Assembly: GCF_964340395.1 (NCBI RefSeq)
Contig: NC_135570.1
Coordinates: forward strand, 12,013,822 to 12,077,821
Direction: 5' to 3'
DNA length: 64,000 nt
Source: Glandiceps talaboti
Taxonomy: Eukaryota; Hemichordata; Enteropneusta; Spengelidae
Part shown: positions 12,982 through 27,201 of the stretch, in pieces
How positions within the stretch are numbered: position 1 is the first letter of the stretch
How the letters are laid out: each line of letters opens with the position of its first letter
Translations under genes and position numbers: made by a program
Notes under the pieces: generated by a model
What the model was told of the DNA's origin: nothing
The model's database searches: none
The model's input: the letters and a program-made list of their open reading frames with translations, nothing else

Positions 12982-15478
12982 CATCCCTTGGTAATGCAGC
13001 TGTACACAGTGAGGCTGAAAATTGCCAATTTGTGCAACAGGACCAACCCTACCAGCAGGAAAAGAAATGGGGTCAGAGGTTAGAATGAAAACAACAACAT
13101 AATGTCACAGGGTTACTGTTATGTTTTCATCATTCTCTACAAATAGTGCTCCAAATTGTGTGTTTATGGCAAATATTGAACCATTTCAGTGATTTTATTT
13201 TAGTCTCAGATACTAAGGACTGACAAACCCATAAATTAATATTCAACCAGTAGTAGAGTGTACTTGCCAACACAGAAATTACTACGAAATCAAGCGAAAG
13301 ACAAACTAAAGTGACACAAACTAAAACTATTATTGTTGATACACTACTATGGAAATCTGGCTATGGGCAAACTAAGGACAAAAACTAAAACACCGTTGTT
13401 GCATGGGGTAGGTTACACAAGTGGGTACGGGTGATATATTGGTGCCTTGGTTTATGGATATAATCACCTCATATTCAAGATAGTGTAAATACTGAATGAG
13501 GGTAAATGTGTGCCACTTGAGAAAAACTCACAAACAGAGATGCTACTCTACTATAGAGTGACTGAATGTAATAACATCAATGTACAGTTTATTATACCAT
13601 GATTATACCAATATGTACTTTTCATTTGTGTCTAGGTTTAGATAGTTGACTATCTGTTATTGTATTTAGAATGACAAACCATTAAATATCCAACCAATAC
13701 TAAGAATGACATGTACATGTACCAACATTGTAATGACATTACTAAGACAAACTCCTACTTTCTAGCTATAATTTGGCTTGCCAAATAAACGATGATCATT
13801 CAAATTACAAAGAATGCATGGATACATGTACACAGGGAGATCAGAACTTTATTATGGGTTGAATCTTCAAGAACATACTTAAAATGGTTGTTGGTGAATT
13901 TTAGTCTAAATGTATTAACATTTGCATGATTTTCATAATTTTTTAAATTTTGAGAAAATAATCTGGATTTGCCAAAATTTGTGATTCGTTTCCAAGAATT
14001 TTTTTTGACTTGAACCGCAATTTTCATGACTCAGTATGAACTCAGAGTCCATGAACAGTCATTCTCAGTATCTGGATCTGGTTGTGAAGGACACTACTAA
14101 ATCATGGGGTGTGTTTACAAGTATTGGTTTGCCATTGCTAGGGACAGAAGGCTGTAATTTATAAACTACTTCAAATCAACTATACACGGTGCAATGACTT
14201 GCAGTGTTCTCCACAAGGGTTATTTGAGGGGCTCACCACCCCTCTGTTTGCAGGTCACCTGGTAAAATACAGGTACATCCTGCTATCTTGTTACACTTCT
14301 TGCAAGCACAGTACAAATTATTGTCAAATTCAAGACATGTTAAGAACTGTCATAAATATTTCCTGTATCCAGAATCCATCAACATCATACAACAATATTC
14401 ACAAGTGATTGATGTCTATTCATATTAGCTTTATATTTCTATAGATGTCACAAGCTAGACATAAAGAACAAGTTTTGTATCATACTTCCCATATCTACAA
14501 TGTAGTAAATGCCAACTGTTACGTCTATTCAATAATTTCTTTGAATGATGACAGATGCATAATGGAAGTTATCATTGATGTATGACAGTATCGATAATTG
14601 GATCTACAGAGTCCACTGTATGTTTTACTGTTAATCTTTGAACAGACTTAGCATTTTATATATTTTAATAATTTATCATTTGCCAATTCTGCACTTAAAA
14701 ATAGCTGCATTGTTTGGTGATGACTTAAAAATCAGTCTTCATAAAGAACATTTGAGATGTGAAGAAAACCTTGTGTTAGAATTATCAAAGAACAATAATG
14801 GCTCTAAGCTAATTAGCCTAATGCTATTAATATGTACATAACTTTTTTTCAATACAAACACATTTGATATTACATAATGTAGGAATTCAATATTAAGATA
14901 ACAAGAAAGCATTTGTATACATAGCTATTTATTTATATCACTATGCAATTACAACAAAAGTAATACCTAGTGTCCAGCAAACAATAAAGAAATGAGTGCC
15001 ACGCCCACAAATAAACTAGTTTAGTCACAAACTGATCAAGAAAGTTTTTTTGGCGAAGCACTTCAATTAAACTGTGCCTTTTGAAAGCACTTAGACAATT
15101 TCCACCGAAGTATCGCCTTGTTAGTAAATGAAATGCTAACAGACGTTTCCTTTTAAATTCATTAGATGAATGTATCAACTGTTTTTGAAATTTTGTTTGG
15201 AAAAAGAAGTGAGGTGTACTCGGGTGTCATTCGTTGGAAAGGGAGCCGGTTGACATTGACACTCACCGTGAGCGACAAGAAGAGGTGCAAAGCACACTGC
15301 TGGCCACTAAAATAGCAACTCTGTAATTATAAATGGACTTGTAGCATTAAAAGGAATGGTTTCATTAAGAAAAGAATATACATACCAAAACTGGGTTTGG
15401 TCTGAAGGTATTCGCCGAACATTTAGTGGCAAATTTTCTACCTACGGCAAACACTCTGAACCAACCAGACGACGCCAT
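12982..15478 (-). CDS. Putative 5' coding exons of an unrecognised minus-strand gene
   Basis: A start codon in a CAAGATGGCG context (YY1-like, common at housekeeping start sites) lies at 15478. Exon 1 is 15442-15478 (37 bp), exon 2 is 15267-15306 (40 bp, GTGAGT donor) and exon 3 is 12982-13048 (67 bp, pyrimidine-rich acceptor, GTAAGT donor). The phases (1, 2, 0) fit and no stop occurs. The product would begin MASSGWFRVFAV, then a Ser/Cys/Arg-rich stretch ending SCRSR, then VGPVAQIGNFQP, which looks like a mitochondrial presequence. A second phase-consistent reading exists if exon 1 ends at the upstream GTAGGT; that product would be hydrophobic. A possible next exon is 11159-11187. I recognise no family. 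The gene would be divergent from MICU1 and would continue leftwards. Nothing else coding is seen within its introns. Confidence 0.35.
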
Positions 15479-16568
15479 CTTGATCAGCAGAAGCTCAATC
15501 GAAAAAACATTTATTCAGAAACGTTAGCAGTACAAAATTCAACAAAATATATTGTCAATCAAAATATTATCAAATGGTATCTTAAAGATTTAAAAACAAT
15601 TTTTTGAGTAAATTGCAGTTTTTAAATTAAAATAGACGATATGGAGATGACTTTATGGTTATTTTTTATATAAACGAAAACACAGACTGAAAAGTAATAA
15701 CTACACTCAAGGGTGTCAACAAGATGTAGTTAGCAGAAAGTCACCAGAAACAACCCAAACTTCAACCCTAAATTGATACCTGCAGACGTGACGCTGCACA
15801 CAAGGTTTGTGTTAAAAACGTAAAGTATTTGTCATTAACATGGACTATATGTTTCGTTGGTGAGCTTTCATTTTGTTTACTTAAAATGAGATTTTCTGTG
15901 CGGCACCAGCTGAGTTGAGAAATATATCTAGAGCACAGGCGGAGTAGCCGTTCTGCGATTTCGCTTACACATGTACTCATAATAAGCCGTTGTAAAAGTT
16001 ACTCTTCAGGAATTTCATTTCCTATCAAGGCACTAACGTACGTGCATTACAAACAGGAGTCATACTAACTTACCGAATATCGAAAGCGTTGCCTGTGTCT
16101 GCTTTGCGTGACAGACTGGGTGACACAAACACACTAGTCCTGGTCTAGAAGACAAACACAAACATGTAAATTGCAACTCACAAGTTCATACTTTATTGAA
16201 ATTGTTTGATAGACAGTAGATAATTGCTACAGTCTTTTGTCAGTCAAAATTTAAATTTAGATTTTTAGAATCAACTCTTGCAAATTATACTTTCATCAAT
16301 TCAAAATGTTTACTGTTTTAGATTATGCACAGTATAACAGAGCAACCCTCTAGGTTATCATAATTCCTCATTTTTACAAGTTTCATCATTGAGTTCGGTC
16401 AAGATATAGTCTTTAAGGTATGCCGTGACAGCACGCCCTCACACATCGGTCAACCCCTCTCAGAGAGAGAGGAGGCTGGTGAGGGTGGAGTGAGCCGGCG
16501 TATCTTAAAGTCTAGTCAAGATAATACTTACTGAAAACATTTCTTTCAGCAGATATTTGTAAAAGAAG
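15479..16568. promoter_or_regulatory. Divergent intergenic region upstream of MICU1
   Basis: About 1.1 kb separates the MICU1 start codon from the putative minus-strand start at 15478. It would contain both promoters if that gene is real. CpG is locally denser near 15900-16090. A minus-strand acceptor-ORF-donor unit at 16074-16144 (71 bp, open, ends phase 2 at GTAAGT) may be a 5' or alternative exon of the divergent gene. I cannot decide this from sequence. No TATA box was identified with confidence. Confidence 0.35.
16419..16511 (+). mobile_element. Short palindromic element (family R5), about 90 bp
   Basis: It starts 'ggtatgccgtgacagc', continues 'acgccctcacacatc' and ends 'gtgagggtgg...ggcgtatctt', so the ends are inverted. 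The same element lies inverted at about 31362-31432 and, in part, at about 22078-22115, with the shared words 'gccctcacacatc' and 'gtcaaccc'. It looks like a small MITE located about 60 bp upstream of the MICU1 start codon. Confidence 0.7.
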
Positions 16569-19500
16569 ATGTTTCGTTCAACCATTCGAAGAACCCTACA
16601 GATACTACCTGGTGTACACAGACGATATGTGTCAAGTTATCAAAGAATTCCTAAATACTATGTTATCTTTACATCAGCTGTAGGTGGTACAGTTGCTATA
16701 ACAACAGGAGCATGGATTTATAGGAGGTATGTCAGACAATCTTAAAGGGCCATGTTTCAATCTTAGGTCATTGCATTAGTGTTATCTTAATAAGGATTAA
16801 TGGGACCATTCTTTCGTTCTGGTCATTATTTCCTGCTACGGTATCTTCCCTGGATAAAGAATATTAATATTTGTACCATGGTAAGTAGGTAGGTATGGTC
16901 TTTTATTTTGTACATCCAAGGCCATCAGCCCAAAATACAAATGTAGTTGCTTAATTTTGAAGACAGTAAATACTACGAATAAAATTAAGTAAGTGGAAAT
17001 GTTACAAATGAAATTATGATAAATTTACATAAATTGTACCATGGTAATCACTATTCATAGTATTCAATGTTAACTGGATGATCCAGGGAGAAAATATACA
17101 TTATGTATGTATTCAGATAATATTTCATAATTATTATTTATGACTTCAATAGGAAACTACTAGTATCAGCTGGTGCTGTACAAGAAAGTGACCAAGGTGA
17201 GGTAGCATCCCAAGAAAGTGGTGAAACAGAAGAAGAAGTGGCTTCTGGGAAAAAGAAAAAGAAAAGACCAGGATTCCGAGACAGAAGAGTAAGTTTGATG
17301 TATGATTGACAGACCACAAAAGTGATAACAGACAAAGTATTTTAGGTTAGACAAACTATGGAGAAAAGACAGAGAAAGATGACAAAAGAGAATTGACAAA
17401 AAAAGTGAGAAATTTAGAAAGAGCTGTTGTAGATTAGAAGAGAAACTGACCAAGGTAGAAAGATGTACTGAAGGTGTATTGATTGTAAGACCAAGACATA
17501 CACACAGTTTGTTTTGGTGTAGACTCTTAAGTTTAAGACAAAGTAACCAAGGCTGACAGATATTCTGATGAGCAGTGACTACAGACCAATGCAGACTGAC
17601 AGGATGGTGGTCATTACTGACAGACAAATTGACAAGAACAGACAGGCAGACAGACAGACAGACAAGCTGACAGAGACAGACAGAGAGACAGACAGACAGA
17701 CACAGACATACATACACAATGAGTGACATACACACTCCAAGGATTATCAGCCAAGCTGAGGGTCAAACTGTTGATGACTGACAGACAGACAGACAGACAG
17801 ACTTATACACAATGAGTGATATACACACTACAAGGATTATCAGCCAAGCTGAGGGTCAAACTGTTGATGACAGACAGACAGACAGACAGATAGACTCACT
17901 GTAGTGCAGACCAAAAGGTTGACAGATAATGACTGAAATATATGCAAAGGCATGTTTCATTGTTTTCAATGAGTCCAAGGGATGTCTAGTGTCTACAAAG
18001 ATACAGTATTACTTAATATTTTATACATGTATGATTTAACATCTATGAATTTAATAGTCAGTAAAAATCCTCTCCAGTGAGAGTAGTAGAAGTTTATCTT
18101 ATCTTAGTTTCATTATAGGTGCCTCATAAATGTCTATATGAAATAAATTTAGTATTTTGTAGTTGTCAATGATCATTTTCCTTGTATTAAAGTCTATTTC
18201 TATGAGAAAGGGAATTTAACTCAAATGGCTACACATAATGAATTTTACAGAGTGAAATGGATGTTACACTTGAAAATTGATTGTCTTGGGTGTCAAAGTT
18301 AATTCTTTATATGTACATATATTTATAGACACCATTATATGCAATGTAATGTAGTGTTGCTTTGAATACAAATTGGATTCACATTCTAACTAATGGAAAC
18401 TAGTGAGCCGCTAAATCTCCAAAGTTCTGCTTATGAAGTAGACTGGCACCAGTCCCTTGAGAGATTTTTTTCTTTCTCCTTTTGAAGTCTCGTAATCTTC
18501 AAATGTTATGAGTTTGTTTTAGTTTTGTAAGTAGAAATATGCTCAACTTGTTTGTTTAATTTGTCCCAGTTACTAGAAGTCTCCCAAGGGCTACACACGT
18601 TATCTATACCTCACCATTTCATAATCACTCACTCGGGTCATTATTTCACATAAAAGAACACACTTGTGTTAAAAAAAATATTATATTCAATATAAAAAGA
18701 ACAAAAAAAAGTCTAGAGACTTGAGCAGTCTTCTTGAGAAGAAATATTTCAATGTCTTTGGTAAAGAGAGTGACAGGTAAGTAATATGTTAATCTGCCCA
18801 AGTTACCACATCATGTTCTGGGGTAGTCTAAGGATCAGTCTAAGGTGTGCCATAATGGGGTGCACTCTTGCACCAGTGTATTCAAGGCCAATGAGGGCTG
18901 AGCGACGCGATATATAACACTTTTTACAGTCTACCAGTAGTAGTACTGGAGTTGCTTCAAACAAAATTCTCATACAATGAATGGAAGATCTTACCACCAA
19001 TGTTATCAGACCCCCCCCCCCCCCCCCACCACCCCCTTCCCCTTCCTGTTCCTAGGTTTCCAAACCGTAGCAAAATCTTTGGATGAATGCCAATCCTTTT
19101 ATGATTCTTTGCCAGGTGATAGAATATGAAAACAGAATACGTGCATACTCTACACCAGACAAGATATTCCGATACTTTGCTACATTGATGGTAAAGATAG
19201 GTGATGGTGACTATGATATCTACATGACACCAGAAGACTTTGTCAGGTCCATCACACCAGATGCCAAACAACCAGATGGTAAGTTGTGAATGAAATATAC
19301 CATATACTAATTTAATTGAAATTATGCTGCAATGAAATCCCTGCAAATGTACTTGTTACGAGAGTCTTAGAGCATCTTAGCCACCATATAATGGGTGGTT
19401 GACCTTGAAAGACTTTCACAGGGAGAGTGTGTAATGTCCACTTCAATACATGTACATGATAAAATTATGTGGAAAAAAAAGGCACAAGATGAACTTGATA

Positions 19501-22183
19501 TTTTCTGAAAACACACATAATTGTAGGTGATGTAAAATCATGAAATGACTCTCTAGAACCCATAGTTTATGAAAATGACTTAATTTCCTGGAGTGGTGTT
19601 TCACTGTAATATAAGTGTGTAGAAAATTTTAATAAAAACGTTGACAACAAAACAGACCTTATCGCTATAAGAATGACAGTGCCACCAACTACATTAAATC
19701 GCAAGGCTTATATTATGCATGATCTTTATGTTGTCTCAGGAAATTGTGTTTAAAGATTTCTTTGTAAACTTTATGTACAAAACTAGCAATTTGAGATATT
19801 ATTATATTGTTTGTTTTACAATGGTTTCAGGTCTTGGTTTGGATAAATTCAAAAGATATGACCCCAAGGTAAGACAATCAACAGTTTCTGTTCCTGTAAC
19901 AAACTCTAGAGAATAATTAGCATATCATGACCTTTTATATGTTCATGTCATCACCATGGAGATGGTAGGTACAGATAAGGTGCTACGATATTGATTCATT
20001 CTTTTCACTTATTCGCAAAGCTGTCAACTTTGATAGCACCCTGTCAAAGCAAGTATTACTTGATCTGTGTAAATTGTTACTGACCTTCTCTACAGAACAG
20101 TGAAATTAAACAATATTACTGGTAACATAAAGATTACTGGTGAAACTTCAACCTAGCCAATATTAATGTTTTTTATGTTCAGAGAACGCATAAAGTGACA
20201 TTTTTCTTTGTAGAGCTGGAGTTAAACAAGAATAGCATACAAATTTATTGAATAGTTTCATAGAAAAGATTGCAATACTAAATGCTAGCCTGTTCAAACA
20301 TAGACATGGTAACTCAGCCCCTGGGAATTTTTTTATAGCAACCTTTAAGACAGGTTGGGTACATGAATACTTGTAAATGTTGTTATTTTTTCCCATCCAT
20401 ATGTCAACGTTAATCATATAGTTTTCCTAAGAGTAGCTATCCCCCTGAGATTTTGCAATAACTTCACACACATGGCTATCTCACATAAGATAAGGAATGA
20501 AAAGCACACACACACACATTATAATACTAAATTGGTTTATCAAACAAACTTAGCATAGACTTGACTAAGCAAGTCTAATGAACGGCAGTAAATGTAATTG
20601 AGATGTGCATGCTGATGAGTATTGGTAAGTTGAGGGAGTTTTCAGGACACCTCTTGTAGGGGTCTGAAGAAATTTTCAGGAAGGTTACATCATACAAGTC
20701 ACATTTGTGTTTGCGTGAATATTGAAATGAAATTTTTTTTTCATGTCTGTATAAATGGGCTACTATTTGTCTTTCATTCAAACTGACTTTTGTAATTAAT
20801 TCTTCGTGTTTTAGAACTTTAAAATGATGAAATTATTTTAATCCTTAAGAAAAACATTGAGCTTCATTAATTTTAACTAGTATGGTCTGCCATCCTGTCA
20901 ACAGAATGCAAGGAATTGTAATATCTGTATAAACTTATATTTTAGGTAGACTTTTGTATTTCAGGTGTTTCAAGTTTTATTTGTTTGCTGGTATTAGTGT
21001 GCATCTGTCTGTGTGCTAAGACTGCCATAAGAACCTTGTATCTTGCATGTGTAACATTTATGTACAGATTGAAAATATTGAGTTGAACATTTAAATACCA
21101 AGCTTGGTGACTTGGAAATACAAATTCAGATGGATTTGACCTATCACAGATGATGCCATAATTTTATCAATCAAAACAGATATGTCACTCAAGAGACATT
21201 TACTTTTTGTTTGTATCAAAAGCATCGTATTGTTCTTTTAGCCATTGAGGGGTTGTGCTGTATATTTATAAGGTTTGGTTTTTATGTAATTTGACCAGTG
21301 CTTTATTGTTAAGGTAGCTGTACATTAGATAGTTTTCATTTAGTCTTTGTAAGTCAAGATGTACTTTATGTGCCATACTATGCATTGGTGTTGTACTCTT
21401 GTTGAAGTAAACTAGTGGGGGACATTGGGTGTATGTGCCTGTGTATGTATGTATGTATGTATGTATGTATGTATGTGTGTATGTATGTATGTATGTATGT
21501 ATGTATGTATGTATGTATGTATGTATGTATGTATGTATGTATGTATGTGTGAGTGTGTGTTTGTGTGTGTCTGTGTATGTATGTGTGTTTGTCTTGAGAT
21601 TGGGGTGATACCACATAATTTCCATATTATTAAACAATAAGGGAAGGTGGGGGGGGGGGGGGGTATTTGATAGTTTTCATACATGATGTAGTAACCACAA
21701 CTTTAGAAGTAAACCCTGGTAAAATAAATCAACAACCCTGTCATATTCAACAATATTTGTAATTATACCATATATGGGCATGGGAATATGCTAATTCTTG
21801 CTATCTGAAATAACTAAATAAATGTTTCCTAGGTAGTCAGTAGAATTTAGTTGTGCTTGGGGGGTTTAATATTTTAGTGTAATGCATCATGGGTAATTGT
21901 TGACAACTGTTGAACACTACTCTATGTGCACATTATGAAATATGGGGACAGTGTAATTGTATTGTCTTTTGTAACTGAACTTTGTCTTTTTATACAAAAA
22001 CTATTCATGCTCTTCTCTAGGTTGTAAGATACATGTCGCTGTATCATCAACAGTTTTGATATCTTGAAAGTGACTGGCCAGTGTGTGAGGGCGCCCTGAC
22101 ATGGCATATCTTACAAACCAGAGTCAACCCAGAATATGTCAAATATATTTCAGATAGCAAGAGTCGTAGTTGTTGTGCTGTGA

Positions 22184-22216
<33 letters not shown>

Positions 22217-25200
22217 GTAATGTGTTGTGCCAATTTTTGACTTGTAGACAGATGGTGTAGTGGAGCACACAGGAGCATGGACAAAGGTAGAGTACACACC
22301 GATAGTTTAGGCAGCGACTCATTGCTTGTATGCTGCTCATCTATCCCATGCTATCACCAGCTAACGATGCACGTCATAATTCCAGTAGACTTAGTTTCTA
22401 GCCTTGTAGATATTACTAGATGTACTACGGAGATCAAACTAAGACAGACACAAACTAAAACTGTTTTATAACATCTTGATATAAGCTATCAATGGACATT
22501 GCTGTAATTACACCCACAGTAGAGTAGTGTCTCTGATAGAAAATTTTCATCAAGTGACTGCATATTAAAATTCATTCAGGGTTGACACCCACAGTAGGGT
22601 GGCATCTCTTTTAGCAAGTTTTCTCAAGTGCCCACACATTCAAATTCATTAATTGTTTACACCCACAGTATGGTGACATCTCCGATAGCAAATTTTCCTC
22701 AAGTGACTGCACATTCAAAGTCATTCATTGTTTACACCCACAGTATGGTGACATCTCCGATAACAAGTTTTCCTCAAGTGACTGCACCTTCATCCTACTT
22801 CAGTGTTTACACTATCTTAGTTACACAATCATTATATCCACATAACCACGGCACCACCATCACCCACTTGTAATTTAAAGCTACCACTTGCAAAAACAAT
22901 ATTTTAGTTTGTGTCTGTCTTAAGTTTGTTGATAGTGTGCTTTCCATAATAATAATAATAATAATAATAGTTACTGCTTATCTCAGCAATTTTCAAAACA
23001 GTTCATAGCTTACAAGTTTTCCTCTACGTTTTTATTAGTACTAATATATACATTGTCACTTAATTCTATTTTGTAATATTTTTCTTAGAGAATTCTTGTT
23101 CAACTTGTAGCTTACGGGGTTGATTTTGCGTAATGGTGCAAGTAAAGAGTGTGTTGTGTAAATTAAACGTCTAATAAGATTATTTTCACGTAACATCGTA
23201 GGAGTTTACATGCTATATTGCTGCTCCTGAAGTCTCTGACATTTGTTGGTTATTTATACAAATTAGATTTGCTAGCTTATGAAAATATTTGGAAAAAATC
23301 TAACTATTTGTTAAATTTCAATGTCTGGATAGTATAAAGGAACATTGCAAGTCAGAAGCAGACATCGTCATCATCCTGTTTTGTTTCTATTTGCTGACTG
23401 GAAAATGTCTGGAAATGATAGTATTATGGAGGGTTTTTTAATACTCTGACTAAAACTGATGACAATGCTATTGTGGCACAGATATGATGACTTAGATATT
23501 CTGTGTTGTGATGTACTACAACAGAACTGATGACAAAACCACCAACTGGTGTGATGTAGAACAACAGAATTGATGACAAAGGCATTAATGCTGGTTATGT
23601 ACATGTAGACACTTGATGTTGTGATGTATAGCAACAGAGTTGATGACATTGGCACTTGATGTTGGGATGTATAGAATTGATGATGTAGGCACTAGATGCT
23701 GTGATGTCTAGCAGCAGAGTTGATGACATCATCATTTGATGCTGTGATGTACAGCAACAGAAAGGCATGTGATATTGTGATGTACAGCAGCAGAATTGAT
23801 GACATGTACATCAAAATTGATAGTATACAAATGTAGGCACTTGATGTTGCATGTACAGTAGCAGAGTTGATGACATCAGCACTTTATGCTGTGATATACA
23901 GCAGCAGATGTGATGTGTAGCAATTAGTAGATGACACAGGCACTTGATGCTGTGATGTACACCAGCAGAATTGATGACATCAGCACTTGGTGTTGTAATG
24001 TACAGCAGCAGATGTGATGTGTAGCAATGAGTAGATGACATCAGCACTTGATGTTGTGATGTGAGGAGCATAGTAGGTGACATAAGCATTAGTTGTGATT
24101 TTATACAACTAACTAGAGGATAAATCCAGTGTGTACAATTGACTACTGGGCATGGACATGATGCTAATCATTTTCAACTACTCCCTTCCTACTAAAATTT
24201 TCTCAACAAAATTCCTGTTTTCTGTAACTTGTTTGGCAAATCTCAACTAAACCAGATAGAAATCATGGCTATCATTTCATTCCTGTAATAAAACCATTGG
24301 TTTACAGATGACCAATTTCTTGACCCTCCTGTGGGCTAATTTAGTCTCTGAATTGAATGAAATATCAGAACTTGTCTGGAAGAAGGTAAATGGTTTAAGT
24401 ATTGCACATAGTTTGTGGTTGATGACTTTTTTATAGCAATCTTACATTTCAGAAATTAAACTACCATATTAGGAAGTTATACTACCATATTAGGTGTTGC
24501 CATTTTAATCTATAGAGTGCAAGTAAAATGGTCTGGCAGCACTTGTAAGATTAACACTGTAGATAAAACTACTCAGGAGGTATACAGGAATATAGTGAAA
24601 GTGGGAATGATTATGTCAGATTATCTCACGTCAACTTTCACTTTGTTGGTCTATTGTGTAAACACATGAACACGTGTTAAAATGAAAACAATATTGTTGA
24701 TTTTTTTTAGAATTTAACTTTTTAATTTGAAAACGTTGTGTAAATGCAGTTTTTCTCTTCCACTTCAGGAACATTGCTGTGTTCCTCCTAAAAATAGTTT
24801 ATCAGCAGTTAATCTTAGGATTACTACTAGACCGTTTTACTACCTTACTAGTATTTAATGGTATTAAAATGTGTTTTGATTAAAAAACTTGCTGAGATAA
24901 TGTTTTGTTAATGATGTTTTTTTCCAGTTGTTTTAGAGATATTGATGATTATTGAATTAATGTGTTGTGTTCAAGTTTTACAGAAGCATGCAATTTCATG
25001 AAAAGTTTTTCACTAACCTTTTTTTTAATAAGATTTGTTTGAATTGTTATTTAATAATGAGAGTAGATGTGTAAATATAAGCCCTACCCCCACATTGAAA
25101 TTAGACTTATCTTACAGTTGCTGTTTAAATTGGTTGCTGTTTTAAATTTGTGATTGTATCAAAATAACATGCCAGGAAATAGTGAAAAACAGAGCTAAAA

Positions 25201-27167
25201 ATATAACATTCACCTGTCCAATGGATGGGTATGAGAGAACAGTGCTTGTCCCAGTCACGGATATATTTGTCATGTGATAAATTTATAATGTTTAAGGTTC
25301 AATATTTACTCTTTTGATGCCATTCAACATTGATTGTGTTGATTTGTTGGACAGTACAATATAGTTACTTTGGAACAATAAATTGAAAACAATTGAAGCA
25401 TCGCATTCATATCCAATTTATCATTCCTAAATAACTATATATTGTACTATTCTATTGGTTCTTGGAATCATGAACAATAATTTCTCCATTGTTGATTTGT
25501 TGTTTATATGAATATGGACTCCAACTAGTAAAGTGTTTGGAAAGTTATATACCCAATATTATGAAATTCCCCCTCTCCATGTGGACAAGCATATCTGAGA
25601 GTTAGCTGTTTAAAACAAAAATTGTCTGTTTGTGGTAGGCAGACAGATGGGTATTTGAAACCCTTGAGAAGTGAATTTTTTTTAAAATGATATCAGTGGG
25701 GACAGGGCTGTTTTTGCATTAACTTACCAGTACTAGAAACGTATGCAACACCAACTACAGTGTGTGCTCATAGTTTCACACTTATTTTTTTCTGTGCAAG
25801 ATACTTACTTTGACCTTGACCATCACCTTATTTTAAGTTTGAAAGTCTGACATGTGTTGTGTGTATCACATGAGCTGTGTAACTGAGAAGTGAGGTTCAA
25901 GCGTCATGTACTATGGGTCCATGGCTGCCTATTCACATTGTGGATACTAACCAATACTTAGACATTGAGTAAATCAGTACATTGATACATCTTCTTGTCT
26001 AAGTGAAAGCTATTTTATCAAGAGTTAAGAAAATTATGTATTTTCAGGAATTTTTATCACAATTTTAACTCACATGGCAATTTTTTGCATTGAGGTCGTG
26101 CATGACAAATGTATATGGCATTTCTTGCACACAAACTGTTTTTCAAATACTCTTTCAACTCTTGCAGTTGCCCTCGCTATGCTCTTTCTCTATCTGTCTA
26201 TAATATCATGTACCAAGCTGCTCAGTTTCACCAACAATTGCAAGCTATTACGTTTATCTCGAATCTATCTTCATACAGCACATTAAAAATATTGTATTTG
26301 AGGACTCTACTCCTTATCAGGTTTACGTTATCATATCACATTTTAAAACAAATATTTTTTTTCTTGCTGCTTTAAAAAAAACGTGCAATTTCAAAGTTAT
26401 TATATCATTTGCAAAAAGGAAAACAGACAGCTAAAGTTTGAAAAACCTTTGAAATGAAAATTAATCGTAAAAAAAAATCTCATGAAATTTGATTCACGGT
26501 TTGTGAATAAAAATGATTTAAATTCATGAAGATGAATCTAGAATTGTTATGATTATCATATTACAAGAAAATTCACAAAAACATGTTAAGATGCAGTGTT
26601 TATCATTAATAGTTTTATTAGTTTGACAATAGCATAAAAGATATATAAAATAAAAATTACTGAAATTTATTCTGGTTTTGTTAATATTCAGATTTTGGAT
26701 AAAAAATAGTTTGGTTGCAGACAAATCCAATATGTTTGCATTCTTTCATTCTTATTTTATTGTAAATAATTATTAATATCTGTACTTTATTCTAAATCTG
26801 TTATTTTCAATTTTATTGTTTTTAACAGAAACATGAAGGAAGTTCCAAGTTTACTGATGCTGACAGTATTTTCAATACTTTAGGACAATGTGGTCTGATT
26901 TCATTCTCTGATTATATCTTTCTGTTGACAGTTCTATCAAGTAAGTGAAAATTATGTTGCTATGAACTTTTATGACTTTCTTTCACCTACTTTCCCTGTT
27001 CACTCCTCTTTCTGTATTTATGACTGGCTCCCTCTGCCTCTTCAGAACTGTATGTTCTGATGAGCTCTGTCTGTCTCTCTGTCTGTCTCTCTGTCTGCCT
27101 ATCTGTCCATATGTGTGTGTGTGTATGTATGTATGTATGTATGTATGTATGTATGTATGTATATATG

Positions 27168-27201
<34 letters not shown>

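Noticed and set aside
15356-15607. 83-codon plus-strand reading frame
   Set aside because: It overlaps antisense the better supported minus-strand ATG exon and has no recognisable content.
16074-16144. Minus-strand exon-like unit upstream of the putative gene start
   Set aside because: It has good splice sites and is open (ends NAFDIR), but lies 5' of the chosen ATG and has no start of its own. Kept only as a possible alternative or 5' exon.
17166-17735. 189-codon minus-strand reading frame
   Set aside because: It crosses MICU1 exon 2 antisense and a GACA repeat. Its composition is low complexity and no family is recognisable.
21266-21684. Reading frames with HTYI or YVCM repeats in MICU1 intron 4
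   Set aside because: Same microsatellite artefact, flanked by non-coding intron sequence.
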